This document shows, piece after piece, positions 1 to 7,387 of a stretch of DNA of 51,606 nt. Source of the DNA: Sediminicola sp. (GTDB lineage: Bacteria > Bacteroidota > Bacteroidia > Flavobacteriales > Flavobacteriaceae); assembly GCA_024643325.1 (NCBI GenBank), contig JAHEND010000012.1, positions 1-51,606 of the forward strand. The letters are read 5' to 3'. A program made the translations under genes and the position numbers. The notes under the pieces were generated by a model. The model saw nothing but the letters and a program-made list of their open reading frames with translations. It had not been told where the DNA came from and searched no databases. The stretch's first letter is position 1; every line of letters begins with the position of its first letter.

Positions 1-40
1 ATTAAAGGTCTTAGAGAAATAAAATAGAGATAGGTAATTT

Positions 41-160
41 ATGGCAGAAGAGATGATTAGAGGAAAAGAGGTGTTTAAGGGCTGTCTTTTTACATTTATC
101 GCTCTTTTCATAGTCATGGCAATTGCTACAGCTTTGGCATTGCTTTACATCTTTTATTAG
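41..160 (+). CDS. Tiny single-pass membrane protein (hypothetical, 39 aa)
   Basis: An ATG-to-TAG frame of 39 codons. The first dozen residues are polar and charged (MAEEMIRGKEVFKG). They are followed by about 24 strongly hydrophobic residues that would make one membrane span ending at the C-terminus. I do not recognise the family. The frame is convergent with the DUF6048 gene that ends 45 bases further on. An upstream gene may end just before it, since frames reading from the window edge stop at bases 22 and 27, but those fragments are too short to identify. The polar head plus single span is a plausible small membrane protein, yet a frame this short could also be chance. No clear ribosome binding site or promoter is visible. 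Confidence 0.4.
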   Translation: MAEEMIRGKEVFKGCLFTFIALFIVMAIATALALLYIFY

Positions 161-205
161 AGGCTTAATTTAGTTGGTGGGACCTAGAAAACTTAAGTTA
201 AAAGG

Positions 206-1063
206 TTAAAGGCGCTGTTTTGAAGATTTTTTTTCCTCTTTATCTGCAGCTCGTTGTGCTTTTTTTATACTTTTTTCTTCAGATGCTTCTTGTAACCTTT
301 TCTTTTTAGCCTCTTCAGATTCTTTATAAACTTTTGGTTTTTTGAAAATTGGGATTAAATAACTAATGCTATAATTGTAACCCACTCCAAATTTGCTTTC
401 TTCTGTGACAGCATTAAAACCTGGAACCCAATTGTTTGGAAAGTTTGTGTTGCTATCATGGTTTAGTAAATAGCCACCCCTGACACTGGCATTTAAAAAA
501 ATATTGGCGAATAATTCTACTTTGGCTCCAAAGACCACTTCTAGCCACAAAGCACTTAAACCATTATAAGTTGGAAGGTTTTGATCGCTCACACCAAAGC
601 CTTCTGGATTCCAATACCTGTCTGTGTCAAATACAGCGAACTCATTTACAGTTTGACTGTATTTTGCATAGGCCAATCTCCCTCCTAAATGAATCATGTT
701 GTTCATCCCATACCAATTGTCGTAGGTATTTTGATCAATACCAATTTTAAAATAGGATCCGTCAGGTGTATAGGTATAGGTGTCTTCTACTATTGACTTT
801 TTTTCATTCCCCCATTCAGCTGCTAAATAAAGTGTTTGACTTAGCCTAAAGTCTGCTACTAATTCTAGTCCTTCAAAATTTGGCTTTAGTTGTCCTAATA
901 TTTTCTTGCTTAAATCCATTCCTAGGCGTATGCCATAGGATTCCATGTGGGTTACAGTATCTTTTGGGTTTAGGTCTATTTTTTTCTGCTGTGCTTGAGT
1001 TTGAAGCACCATAAATAACCCTAATAAACTAGTGATAAATTTCAATGTGTACTTCATTTTCAT
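206..1063 (-). CDS. DUF6048 family outer-membrane-type protein
   Basis: A 285-residue exported protein with a signal peptide that ends near residue 25 (LQTQAQ). The body is rich in aromatic, alternating strand-like segments, for example around LWLEVVFGAKVELFANIF, which suits a small outer-membrane beta-barrel. The C-terminal 40 residues are a highly charged Lys/Glu/Arg tail (positions about 245-285). I place it in DUF6048 from its general sequence and from its position after a DUF6452 gene and rlmD, an order I know from Flavobacteriaceae. Its start overlaps the end of the DUF6452 gene by 35 bases, so the two are probably translated together. A second in-frame ATG two codons in (1057) is an equally possible start. 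The molecular function of the family is unknown to me. Confidence 0.72.
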   Translation of the reverse strand: MKMKYTLKFITSLLGLFMVLQTQAQQKKIDLNPKDTVTHMESYGIRLGMDLSKKILGQLKPNFEGLELVADFRLSQTLYLAAEWGNEKKSIVEDTYTYTPDGSYFKIGIDQNTYDNWYGMNNMIHLGGRLAYAKYSQTVNEFAVFDTDRYWNPEGFGVSDQNLPTYNGLSALWLEVVFGAKVELFANIFLNASVRGGYLLNHDSNTNFPNNWVPGFNAVTEESKFGVGYNYSISYLIPIFKKPKVYKESEEAKKKRLQEASEEKSIKKAQRAADKEEKKSSKQRL

Positions 1064-1532
1064 TAGAAATGCTTGGACTTAATACAGTTATTTTTTTGAT
1101 CCAATTGTCTGAGTCTGGCGTCAATATTGGAATTAGATTCTCATAAGAAACAATGTACCCACAGGCTTTTGAAATGAATTTTGGGTTTGGGGTATAAGAG
1201 AATATTAAAGCGTCTATATTGCCACTTACATTTCCTTCTGAATCTATGCTTGCATTTGTCACTAAATAATATTCGGTTTGATTCGTATTGGGAATTAGAG
1301 GGATTAAGGCTTCTGTGATACTGCTAGATCCCGGTGATATTGTTGTAATTGGCGTTGTTTTGTCTTTTCCTACTACCAAAAGCCTTTCAGGTGCTTTTTT
1401 TGAAGTTTCATCTTCAGAATCGAGAAAAGTAATACGCATCATTGGTGTGTCTCCTGCAATACAAATATCGTCTTTTTCACAGGACCAAAAACAGCCCAAA
1501 ACAATTAGCGATAAAAGTATATTCCTTTTCAT
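1029..1532 (-). CDS. DUF6452 family lipoprotein
   Basis: A 167-residue protein beginning with a lipoprotein-type signal. Two cysteines could be lipidated: Cys14 after VLG, or Cys18 after FWS. Cys18 is followed by EKDD, an acidic tail like those reported to direct lipoproteins to the surface in Bacteroidota. The rest is a compact soluble domain with short strands and a conserved-looking ACGY motif near residue 123. The assignment to DUF6452 rests on sequence impression and on its place between rlmD (6 bases upstream) and the DUF6048 gene (35-base overlap). An AAAGGATT stretch just before the ATG may serve as ribosome binding site. No enzymatic motif is visible. A partner role with the DUF6048 barrel in the outer membrane is inference only. 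Confidence 0.72.
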   Translation of the reverse strand: MKRNILLSLIVLGCFWSCEKDDICIAGDTPMMRITFLDSEDETSKKAPERLLVVGKDKTTPITTISPGSSSITEALIPLIPNTNQTEYYLVTNASIDSEGNVSGNIDALIFSYTPNPKFISKACGYIVSYENLIPILTPDSDNWIKKITVLSPSISNENEVHIEIYH

Positions 1533-1538
1533 AATCCT

Positions 1539-2951
1539 TTATTTTTTCAAGCTTAAAAGTACAACATTTTCCACATGATGTGTTTGGGGAAACATGTCAA
1601 CAGCTTGTGTTTTGGTAAGGTTGTATTTTTCTTTCATGAGTCCTAAATCCCTTGCCTGTGTAGCACTATTGCAACTTACATACACGATTTTTTCAGGTGC
1701 CATTTTTAGAATTTCTTCTACCACATCTTTATGCATTCCATCTCTTGGGGGGTCTGTTATTAAGACATCGGCCTTGCCATGCAAGGCTATAAAAGAGGGT
1801 GTGAAAACATTTTTCATGTCTCCTACATAAAATTCTACATTATCTATATTGTTGTGAATTGCATTTGCTTTAGCATCAATAATAGCTTCCGGAACTGATT
1901 CAATACCTATTACTTTCTGAGCTTTTTTAGAAACAAATTGGGCAATAGTTCCTGTGCCTGTGTACAGGTCATATACCAATTCATTGCCAGAAAGTCCAGC
2001 AAAATCTCTGGTGATTTTATATAAGTTATATGCTTGTGCGGCGTTGGTTTGGTAAAAAGATTTGGCATTTATTTTAAACTGTAAGCCTTCCATCTCTTCA
2101 ATGATGTGATCCCTACCACTAAAACAAATGACTTCTTGGTCATAAATAGTGTCGTTTGCTTTTTGATTTATGACGTATTGTAATGAGGTAATACTAGGAA
2201 ATTGTGTTTTTATAGCCTCTAGAAGTTTAATTCTATTGGAAGTATTGTTTTCACAGAACTGAATGATGACCATGTATTCCCCATTAGAACTTGTCCTGAT
2301 CATGAGTGTTCTCAGTTCTCCAGTATGATTTCTGGGATTAAAAAATGTGATTCCCTCTTCTATTGCAAAGTTTTTTACAAATAGCCTCATTTCATTCGAT
2401 GGGTCTGCTTGGAGGTGACATTTTTTAATATCGAGAATTTTATCCCACATACCTGGAATGTGAAAACCCAAAGCGTTTCTATCTTCTATGGTGTCTTTTT
2501 CTTGAATCTCTTCAGGGGTTAACCATCTACTGTCTGAAAAAGAAAATTCCATTTTGTTTCTGTAAAAGTATGCCTCAGGGGCTCCGGCAATTGGAGTGAC
2601 TTCTGGGAGATCTATATGTCCAATTCTCTTTAAGTTATTTAAAACCTCTTGTTCTTTATAAGCGATTTGGTGCTCATAACCCATGTGCTGCCATTTACAA
2701 CCGCCACAAACTCCAAAGTGTTCACATGCTGGTGTAACCCTTTTTTCTGACTTTTGGTGAAATTCTACAGCGGTTCCTTCGAAGTATGCTTTTCTTTTTT
2801 TGGTGGTTTTGACGTCTACAATGTCACCAGGAACAGCATTATTGATGAAAATTATGCGACCATCTGGTGCTTTTCCAACCGTTTTTCCCTTAGCAGCAGT
2901 ATCTGTTACTAAGATGTTTTCGAATACAAGGGGATTTCTTCTTTTTCGCAT
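1539..2951 (-). CDS. rlmD: 23S rRNA (uracil-C5)-methyltransferase RlmD (RumA/TrmA family)
   Basis: A 470-residue SAM-dependent enzyme that methylates C5 of a uracil in RNA. The N-terminus (about residues 8-66) is a TRAM RNA-binding domain. Cys76, Cys82 and Cys85 in the CEHFGVCGGC motif, with a later Cys in DIKKCHL, are the expected 4Fe-4S cluster ligands. The SAM-binding motif reads YDLYTGTGTIAQ, the acidic motif is TDPPRDGMH, and the catalytic nucleophile sits in YVSCNSATQARD near the C-terminus. Length and domain order are normal for RlmD; the exact target base (U1939 in E. coli) is assumed from the family. It is the first gene of an operon with the DUF6452 and DUF6048 genes. A -7 promoter box lies only four bases before the ATG. 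Confidence 0.92.
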   Translation of the reverse strand: MRKRRNPLVFENILVTDTAAKGKTVGKAPDGRIIFINNAVPGDIVDVKTTKKRKAYFEGTAVEFHQKSEKRVTPACEHFGVCGGCKWQHMGYEHQIAYKEQEVLNNLKRIGHIDLPEVTPIAGAPEAYFYRNKMEFSFSDSRWLTPEEIQEKDTIEDRNALGFHIPGMWDKILDIKKCHLQADPSNEMRLFVKNFAIEEGITFFNPRNHTGELRTLMIRTSSNGEYMVIIQFCENNTSNRIKLLEAIKTQFPSITSLQYVINQKANDTIYDQEVICFSGRDHIIEEMEGLQFKINAKSFYQTNAAQAYNLYKITRDFAGLSGNELVYDLYTGTGTIAQFVSKKAQKVIGIESVPEAIIDAKANAIHNNIDNVEFYVGDMKNVFTPSFIALHGKADVLITDPPRDGMHKDVVEEILKMAPEKIVYVSCNSATQARDLGLMKEKYNLTKTQAVDMFPQTHHVENVVLLSLKK

Positions 2952-2955
2952 GGTG

Positions 2956-2963
2956 CAAAAGTA
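2956..2963 (-). promoter_or_regulatory. Promoter -7 box of rlmD
   Basis: On the minus strand the sequence reads TACTTTTG, a full match to the Bacteroidota primary-sigma -7 consensus TAnnTTTG. It lies four bases before the rlmD ATG, so transcription would begin at or within a base or two of the start codon. No clear TTG -33 element is seen at the usual distance. Confidence 0.6.
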
Positions 2964-2985
2964 CTATCTTTTTTATTTAAAATTG

Positions 2986-2993
2986 TAGCTTTG
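2986..2993 (+). promoter_or_regulatory. Promoter -7 box upstream of ornithine aminotransferase
   Basis: TAGCTTTG matches the TAnnTTTG consensus on the plus strand, 60 bases before the aminotransferase ATG and in the divergent gap shared with rlmD. No obvious TTG is present at the -33 distance, so this is a moderate call. Confidence 0.45.
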
Positions 2994-3053
2994 TGGTAAA
3001 CAGGCTATTTCTTTTTTATAGTCTAAATTACATCAATCTTTAAAAAAACATTT

Positions 3054-4334
3054 ATGTCCCAAACGGTTAAATTAAGTGCACAGCAAGCTATTGAATTAGA
3101 AGATAAATACGGTGCCCATAATTACCACCCATTACCGGTAGTTTTATCTAAAGGTGAAGGTGTTTATGTATGGGATGTAGATGGAAATAAATATTTTGAT
3201 TTTTTGTCTGCATATTCTGCAGTGAATCAGGGGCATTGCCATCCGAAGATTGTTGGTGCCATGGTGAATCAAGCACAGACGCTTACACTCACTTCAAGAG
3301 CTTTTTACAATGATAAATTGGGTGTGTTTGAGAAATATGCTACCGAAACATTTGGATATGACAAACTGCTTCCTATGAATACTGGAGCAGAAGCTGTAGA
3401 AACAGCTTTAAAAATATGTAGAAAGTGGGGTTATGAGGTGAAGAATTTACCCAAAAATACGGCCAAAATTGTGGTATGTGAAAATAATTTTCACGGTAGA
3501 ACAACAACCATAGTTTCATTTTCAAATGACCCAGTAGCTCAAAATAATTTTGGACCATTTACAGAAGGTTTTATTAAAATACCCTACGACAATATTGATG
3601 CTTTAGAAACAACACTGGCTTCTGATTCCTCTATTGCTGGTTTTTTAGTGGAACCTATTCAGGGAGAAGCCGGAGTCTATGTGCCTTCTGAGGGCTATTT
3701 AGCAGCTGCAAAGGCACTTTGTGAAAAGTACAATGTACTCTTTATTGCAGACGAGGTTCAAACTGGAATTGCTAGAACAGGAAAATTATTAGCTACTTGT
3801 GGTAATTGCTCCTGTTCAGACAGGCACTGCAGCGGAACACCTGAGGTTAAAGCAGATATTTTAATCCTGGGAAAAGCTATTTCTGGTGGTGCATACCCCA
3901 TTTCTGCTGTATTGACAAACAACACTATAATGAAGGTAATTGCGCCTGGAAATCACGGGAGTACTTTCGGAGGAAACCCAGTAGCTTCTGTGGTTGGTAT
4001 TGCTGCCTTAGAAGTAGTCAAAGAGGAGTCTTTGGCTCAAAATGCCTTTGATTTGGGTCATTTGTTTAGAGAAGAAATACAGAAATATGTAGACCAATCT
4101 ACGATAGTGAAAGGTGTTAGGGGTAAAGGATTGCTAAATGCTATTTTAATTAACGATACAGAAGAAAGTGATACTGCATGGAATATTTGTTTGGCCCTTA
4201 GAGATAATGGTTTGCTAGCGAAACCAACCCATGGAAATATTATCAGATTTGCACCACCATTAGTGATGAATAAAGAACAACTTTTGGCATGTGTGGCTAT
4301 TATCACTAAAACCTTAGCTTCCTTTGAGCAATAA
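3054..4334 (+). CDS. rocD: Ornithine aminotransferase
   Basis: A 426-residue class-III PLP-dependent aminotransferase that should convert ornithine plus 2-oxoglutarate to glutamate semialdehyde and glutamate. Visible motifs are SAYSAVNQGHCHP near the N-terminus, NTGAEAVETALK for phosphate binding, FHGRT, the DEVQTGIARTGK segment and the PLP lysine Lys274 in ILILGKAISGG. An insert between RTGK and the lysine loop holds four cysteines (Cys249, 252, 254 and 259) in CGNCSCSDRHC, which lengthens the protein relative to the usual 400-410 residues. The gene starts a short plus-strand unit with the Smr-domain gene 37 bases downstream. Acetylornithine aminotransferase is the main alternative, but the SAYSAVNQGH motif and lack of arginine-biosynthesis neighbours favour ornithine aminotransferase. 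Confidence 0.88.
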   Translation: MSQTVKLSAQQAIELEDKYGAHNYHPLPVVLSKGEGVYVWDVDGNKYFDFLSAYSAVNQGHCHPKIVGAMVNQAQTLTLTSRAFYNDKLGVFEKYATETFGYDKLLPMNTGAEAVETALKICRKWGYEVKNLPKNTAKIVVCENNFHGRTTTIVSFSNDPVAQNNFGPFTEGFIKIPYDNIDALETTLASDSSIAGFLVEPIQGEAGVYVPSEGYLAAAKALCEKYNVLFIADEVQTGIARTGKLLATCGNCSCSDRHCSGTPEVKADILILGKAISGGAYPISAVLTNNTIMKVIAPGNHGSTFGGNPVASVVGIAALEVVKEESLAQNAFDLGHLFREEIQKYVDQSTIVKGVRGKGLLNAILINDTEESDTAWNICLALRDNGLLAKPTHGNIIRFAPPLVMNKEQLLACVAIITKTLASFEQ

Positions 4335-4371
4335 TTTGTGAAGTATTCATTTTCAAAACGACTATTTTAAA

Positions 4372-4923
4372 ATGTCATTTAAATTAGGAGACAAGGTTTG
4401 TGTATTAGATCAAGATATTGAAGGCGTTGTTACTGCTGTAATTGGAGATAATTTGGAAGTTGAAACTACCTTTGGTTTTTTAATGAAGTTTACCGCCCGA
4501 GAATTACTCATTCTTCCTGAAGAGGGTTTACAAGTATCTAATTATGAGGTGGCCAAGATCAAGCACCTAAAGCAAGATAAAAAGCCTAATTATAAGACCA
4601 CTGTTTCCAGAAAAGAAAGGGATGTGCCTAAAATGGAGGTGGATCTTCACATTGGTCAGTTAACCAATGCGACCAATCTCTCTAATTTTGACATGTTAAA
4701 CATGCAACTAGATACTGCCCAGCGACAGTTAGATTTTGCTATAGCTAAAAAAATTCAAAAGGTAGTATTTATTCACGGAGTAGGAGCAGGAGTGCTTAAA
4801 GAGGAATTAAAATACCTCTTTAAAAGGTATGAGGGAATAAGGGTTTACGAGGGAGATTATAAGAAATATGGCTTGGGAGCCACTGAAGTTTACTTGACGC
4901 AGCATGTTAGAAGGGAGCTGTGA
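4372..4923 (+). CDS. Smr-domain protein
   Basis: A 183-residue protein with a C-terminal Smr domain, the small nuclease-like fold also found at the end of MutS2. The diagnostic pieces are EVDLHIGQL near residue 90, the FIHGVGAGVLKEEL motif near residue 135, and the closing GLGATEVYL. The first 55 residues form a small beta-rich module (LGDKVCVLDQDIEGVVTAVIGD) that looks like a KOW/SH3-type barrel. There is no MutS ATPase or LSD1 region, so this is a stand-alone Smr protein. Family members are linked to nucleic-acid cleavage or ribosome rescue, but the target of this one cannot be told from sequence. It follows the ornithine aminotransferase gene and its stop codon abuts the stop of the convergent lipoprotein gene. 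Confidence 0.8.
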   Translation: MSFKLGDKVCVLDQDIEGVVTAVIGDNLEVETTFGFLMKFTARELLILPEEGLQVSNYEVAKIKHLKQDKKPNYKTTVSRKERDVPKMEVDLHIGQLTNATNLSNFDMLNMQLDTAQRQLDFAIAKKIQKVVFIHGVGAGVLKEELKYLFKRYEGIRVYEGDYKKYGLGATEVYLTQHVRREL

Positions 4924-5442
4924 TTATTTTGGGGTTGTAAATATGCCAAAATCATTTAAGTTCACATCTGTAATTCGCTTACCATCTTGGTCTGTAAAGC
5001 TTACTCCACTCAATTGAATTTTATGTTCAAAATTATTTCCGTCTTCACTTAAGCTCGTATTTATGAATATTGTTCCTGCAGTTGCATAAGCATCTTTAAT
5101 TACATTTACACCTATCTCAGGTAACACACTGCAGAAGTATGACGCACTAATGTCTTCGGAAAAAATCCTATAATTAAGGGTGGCCTGATTGGGAATACTA
5201 CTTTGTATGGTTTGTTCACTCACACTGCTTTTTAAAAGTCCTTCGGGAAGTTGTAGCGCTAGTGATTCTGTACCATTAATTTTAAACAATAATGTGGTTG
5301 CTGTAGATTGTGTGCAGCTTTCAATACCAATTTCATTGAAGCTTATGCTTTGAATGGTAATATCTCCATCGCTACAGCTAAAAAATAAAGACATTAGGAG
5401 AACAGCTAAAAATAGTTTGCGCATTAATGTGTTACTTTTCAT
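4924..5442 (-). CDS. Hypothetical lipoprotein
   Basis: A lipoprotein of 172 residues counted from the ATG at 5442. The signal peptide ends in the lipobox LFFSC with Cys23 as the lipidated residue, followed by SDGD. The mature part has several strand-like segments and three further cysteines. I do not recognise a named domain. The open frame extends back to 5478, but a -7 promoter box (TACATTTG, 5467 to 5460) lies inside that extension. Transcription would therefore start near 5453, so the ATG at 5442 or the one at 5424 (which begins directly with MRKLF) must be used. The gene is convergent with the Smr gene, the two stop codons touching, and divergent from the cysteine desulfurase. Confidence 0.68.
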   Translation of the reverse strand: MKSNTLMRKLFLAVLLMSLFFSCSDGDITIQSISFNEIGIESCTQSTATTLLFKINGTESLALQLPEGLLKSSVSEQTIQSSIPNQATLNYRIFSEDISASYFCSVLPEIGVNVIKDAYATAGTIFINTSLSEDGNNFEHKIQLSGVSFTDQDGKRITDVNLNDFGIFTTPK

Positions 5443-5459
5443 GGTTTTCAATTTGCTTT

Positions 5460-5467
5460 CAAATGTA
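5460..5467 (-). promoter_or_regulatory. Promoter -7 box of the 4.9-kb lipoprotein gene
   Basis: The minus strand reads TACATTTG, matching TAnnTTTG. It lies 17 bases before the ATG at 5442 and decides against the longer open frame that begins at 5478. Confidence 0.5.
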
Positions 5468-5547
5468 ATTATTTTCAATGCTTTTCTCTATTAATCTGTC
5501 AAATACATTTATTTAATATATTTTTATAGTCCCATAAAAATTATAGA

Positions 5548-6696
5548 ATGAAAGCTGTTTATTTTGACAATGCTGCAACGACTCCTGTAAGAGGTGAAGT
5601 GATTAACAGTATTCAAAACGCGTTAGAAAACTGTTTTGGAAACCCTTCTTCTACACATAGTTTTGGTAGGACCGCCAAGACGGCTGTAGAACAGGCTAGA
5701 AAGACTATTGCAGCTACTTTAGGTGCTCATCCTTCAGAAATAATATTTACTTCAGGAGGTACAGAGGCAGACAATATGGTTTTAAAATGTGCTGTGAGGG
5801 ATTTGGGGGTAAAACATATTGTAACTACTACAATGGAGCACCATGCTGTTTTGCACACTATAGATGAATTGGTGGCGTTTAATGGGGTTACTGCCCATTA
5901 TGTAGCAGTAGATACCAACGGAAATCCAGACCTTTTGGACTTAGAGAAAATACTAAGTGGTTTAAAAGAGACCGTTTTAGTGAGTTTAATGCATGTCAAT
6001 AATGAAATTGGAAATATTTTAGACCTTCCCACAGTAGCTGCGCTGTGTGAGTCTTATGGGGCTTATCTCCATTCAGATACGGTCCAGTCAATAGGCCATT
6101 TTCCTTGGGATTTACAAAAGATTAAAATTCACTTTTTAGCTGCAGCTGCACACAAATTTCATGGACCTAAAGGGATTGGTTTTGCTTATATAAGAAAGGA
6201 TACTCCTTTAAAATCGTTTATTGTAGGAGGTGAGCAAGAGCGAGGTTTTAGAGCAGGCACAGAGCCCTATCACAACATTGTAGGTCTTGAAAAGGCTTTT
6301 GTTTTGGCATATGAGCACTTGGATAAGGAACGTGTTTATATTGAGGGTTTAAAAAAGTATTTTATTAGTGAAATAAATAAAGCCATTCCTGCGGTGTCTT
6401 TTAACGGTTTTTCTGGGGATATGGAGAAGAGCACCTACACTTTAGTCAATGTGCGTTTACCGTTTAATGCCCAAAAGGCACAGATGCTATTATTTCACCT
6501 AGATTTGAAAGGAATTGCTTGTTCTAAAGGAAGTGCCTGTCAGTCTGGAAGTAACAAAGGATCACATGTGTTGTCTACTTTTCTTTCAGAGGAGCAATTG
6601 GCTATGCCCTCTTTGAGATTTTCTTTTTCTTCATTTAACACAAAAGAAGAAATAGATTATACGATTAATACCTTAAAAGAGTTTTCCGAAAAGTAA
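5548..6696 (+). CDS. Cysteine desulfurase (NifS/IscS type, class-V aminotransferase fold)
   Basis: A 382-residue PLP enzyme that removes sulfur from cysteine as a persulfide for Fe-S cluster or tRNA thiolation. The N-terminal YFDNAATTP is the family hallmark. The cofactor lysine is Lys203 in AAHKFHGPKGIG. The persulfide-forming cysteine is Cys331 in CSKGSACQSGS. The short catalytic loop and full length resemble group-I IscS/NifS enzymes, not SufS. No iscU, iscA or ferredoxin gene is next to it, so its role (general sulfur donor or tRNA modification) is open. It stands alone: divergent from a lipoprotein gene upstream and convergent with the CsgG/LpoB-like gene 24 bases downstream. Confidence 0.9.
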   Translation: MKAVYFDNAATTPVRGEVINSIQNALENCFGNPSSTHSFGRTAKTAVEQARKTIAATLGAHPSEIIFTSGGTEADNMVLKCAVRDLGVKHIVTTTMEHHAVLHTIDELVAFNGVTAHYVAVDTNGNPDLLDLEKILSGLKETVLVSLMHVNNEIGNILDLPTVAALCESYGAYLHSDTVQSIGHFPWDLQKIKIHFLAAAAHKFHGPKGIGFAYIRKDTPLKSFIVGGEQERGFRAGTEPYHNIVGLEKAFVLAYEHLDKERVYIEGLKKYFISEINKAIPAVSFNGFSGDMEKSTYTLVNVRLPFNAQKAQMLLFHLDLKGIACSKGSACQSGSNKGSHVLSTFLSEEQLAMPSLRFSFSSFNTKEEIDYTINTLKEFSEK

Positions 6697-6720
6697 GACA
6701 GAGGGATTTTTTTAAGGCTA

Positions 6721-7380
6721 CTATTTTTCGTAAGGAAATTTTCTACTGGCTTGTCTCATCATTGAACCGATAAGTTCTACTGTGTTTTTGCCGGTTTTCC
6801 TGTCTATTTGTTTCTCGTACTTCCAAAGAAGTTTACCGGTTTTTACATCGCTTATTTTTATACCTATACGACCGTATTTAGTATTCCCTGTTACGTAATC
6901 TATTAATTTAAACGATTTGTTGGCTCCCTTAGATAGCTGAACGTTTAGGGTTATGCTGCCACTGATAATAGCGTCTACCCCTAAAATTTCTCCCAATTCT
7001 TTTACGCTGTAAATGTCTAATGAGTTGTAGCTAATTTCTTGTTTTTTTAGAAAAGCATTGGTGTCTTTTATATTTTGGAAATTCACTCTGTAATGTTTCC
7101 TTTTCTCCATTTTAAGAAAGTATGTTTCTAGAGCTTCTTGAACAGCATATCCCTCAGATGCCTCTAATTCCAATTGCATTTCATCACTTAATTCTTGTTC
7201 TAAGTTTACTGAAGCTAGAAAAGGAAGGATTGCAATGATTTTATGATTAGAAGTGATGTTTTTGAATTGTTTATTTTCATAGATATTCTTTTGGCCCAAT
7301 GTCACTTGTGTAAAGAATAAGCAAATGATTGAAATACTAAGGATTACTTTGTTGTGCCTATTTAATAATTGATTTTTCAT
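6721..7380 (-). CDS. Secreted CsgG/LpoB-like protein (hypothetical)
   Basis: A 219-residue protein with an N-terminal hydrophobic export segment (about residues 12-30, ending VTLGQ). The body carries the pattern of the CsgG/TolB-N/LpoB fold: a first strand KIIAILPF near residue 46, then LGVDAIISGSI near residue 135, and the strand pair IGIKISDVKTGKLLWKYEK near residue 175. That fold is used by periplasmic or outer-membrane accessory proteins. No lipobox cysteine is visible at the cleavage region, so it may be soluble in the periplasm. It lies 7 bases after the M23 peptidase gene in the same direction, so the two are very likely co-transcribed. A link to peptidoglycan remodelling is inference from that neighbour. 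Confidence 0.6.
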   Translation of the reverse strand: MKNQLLNRHNKVILSISIICLFFTQVTLGQKNIYENKQFKNITSNHKIIAILPFLASVNLEQELSDEMQLELEASEGYAVQEALETYFLKMEKRKHYRVNFQNIKDTNAFLKKQEISYNSLDIYSVKELGEILGVDAIISGSITLNVQLSKGANKSFKLIDYVTGNTKYGRIGIKISDVKTGKLLWKYEKQIDRKTGKNTVELIGSMMRQASRKFPYEK

Positions 7381-7387
7381 AGTGTAT

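Noticed and set aside
1-27. End of an upstream gene at the left edge
   Set aside because: Two frames stop at bases 22 and 27, but eight codons or fewer are visible and the true frame cannot be chosen.
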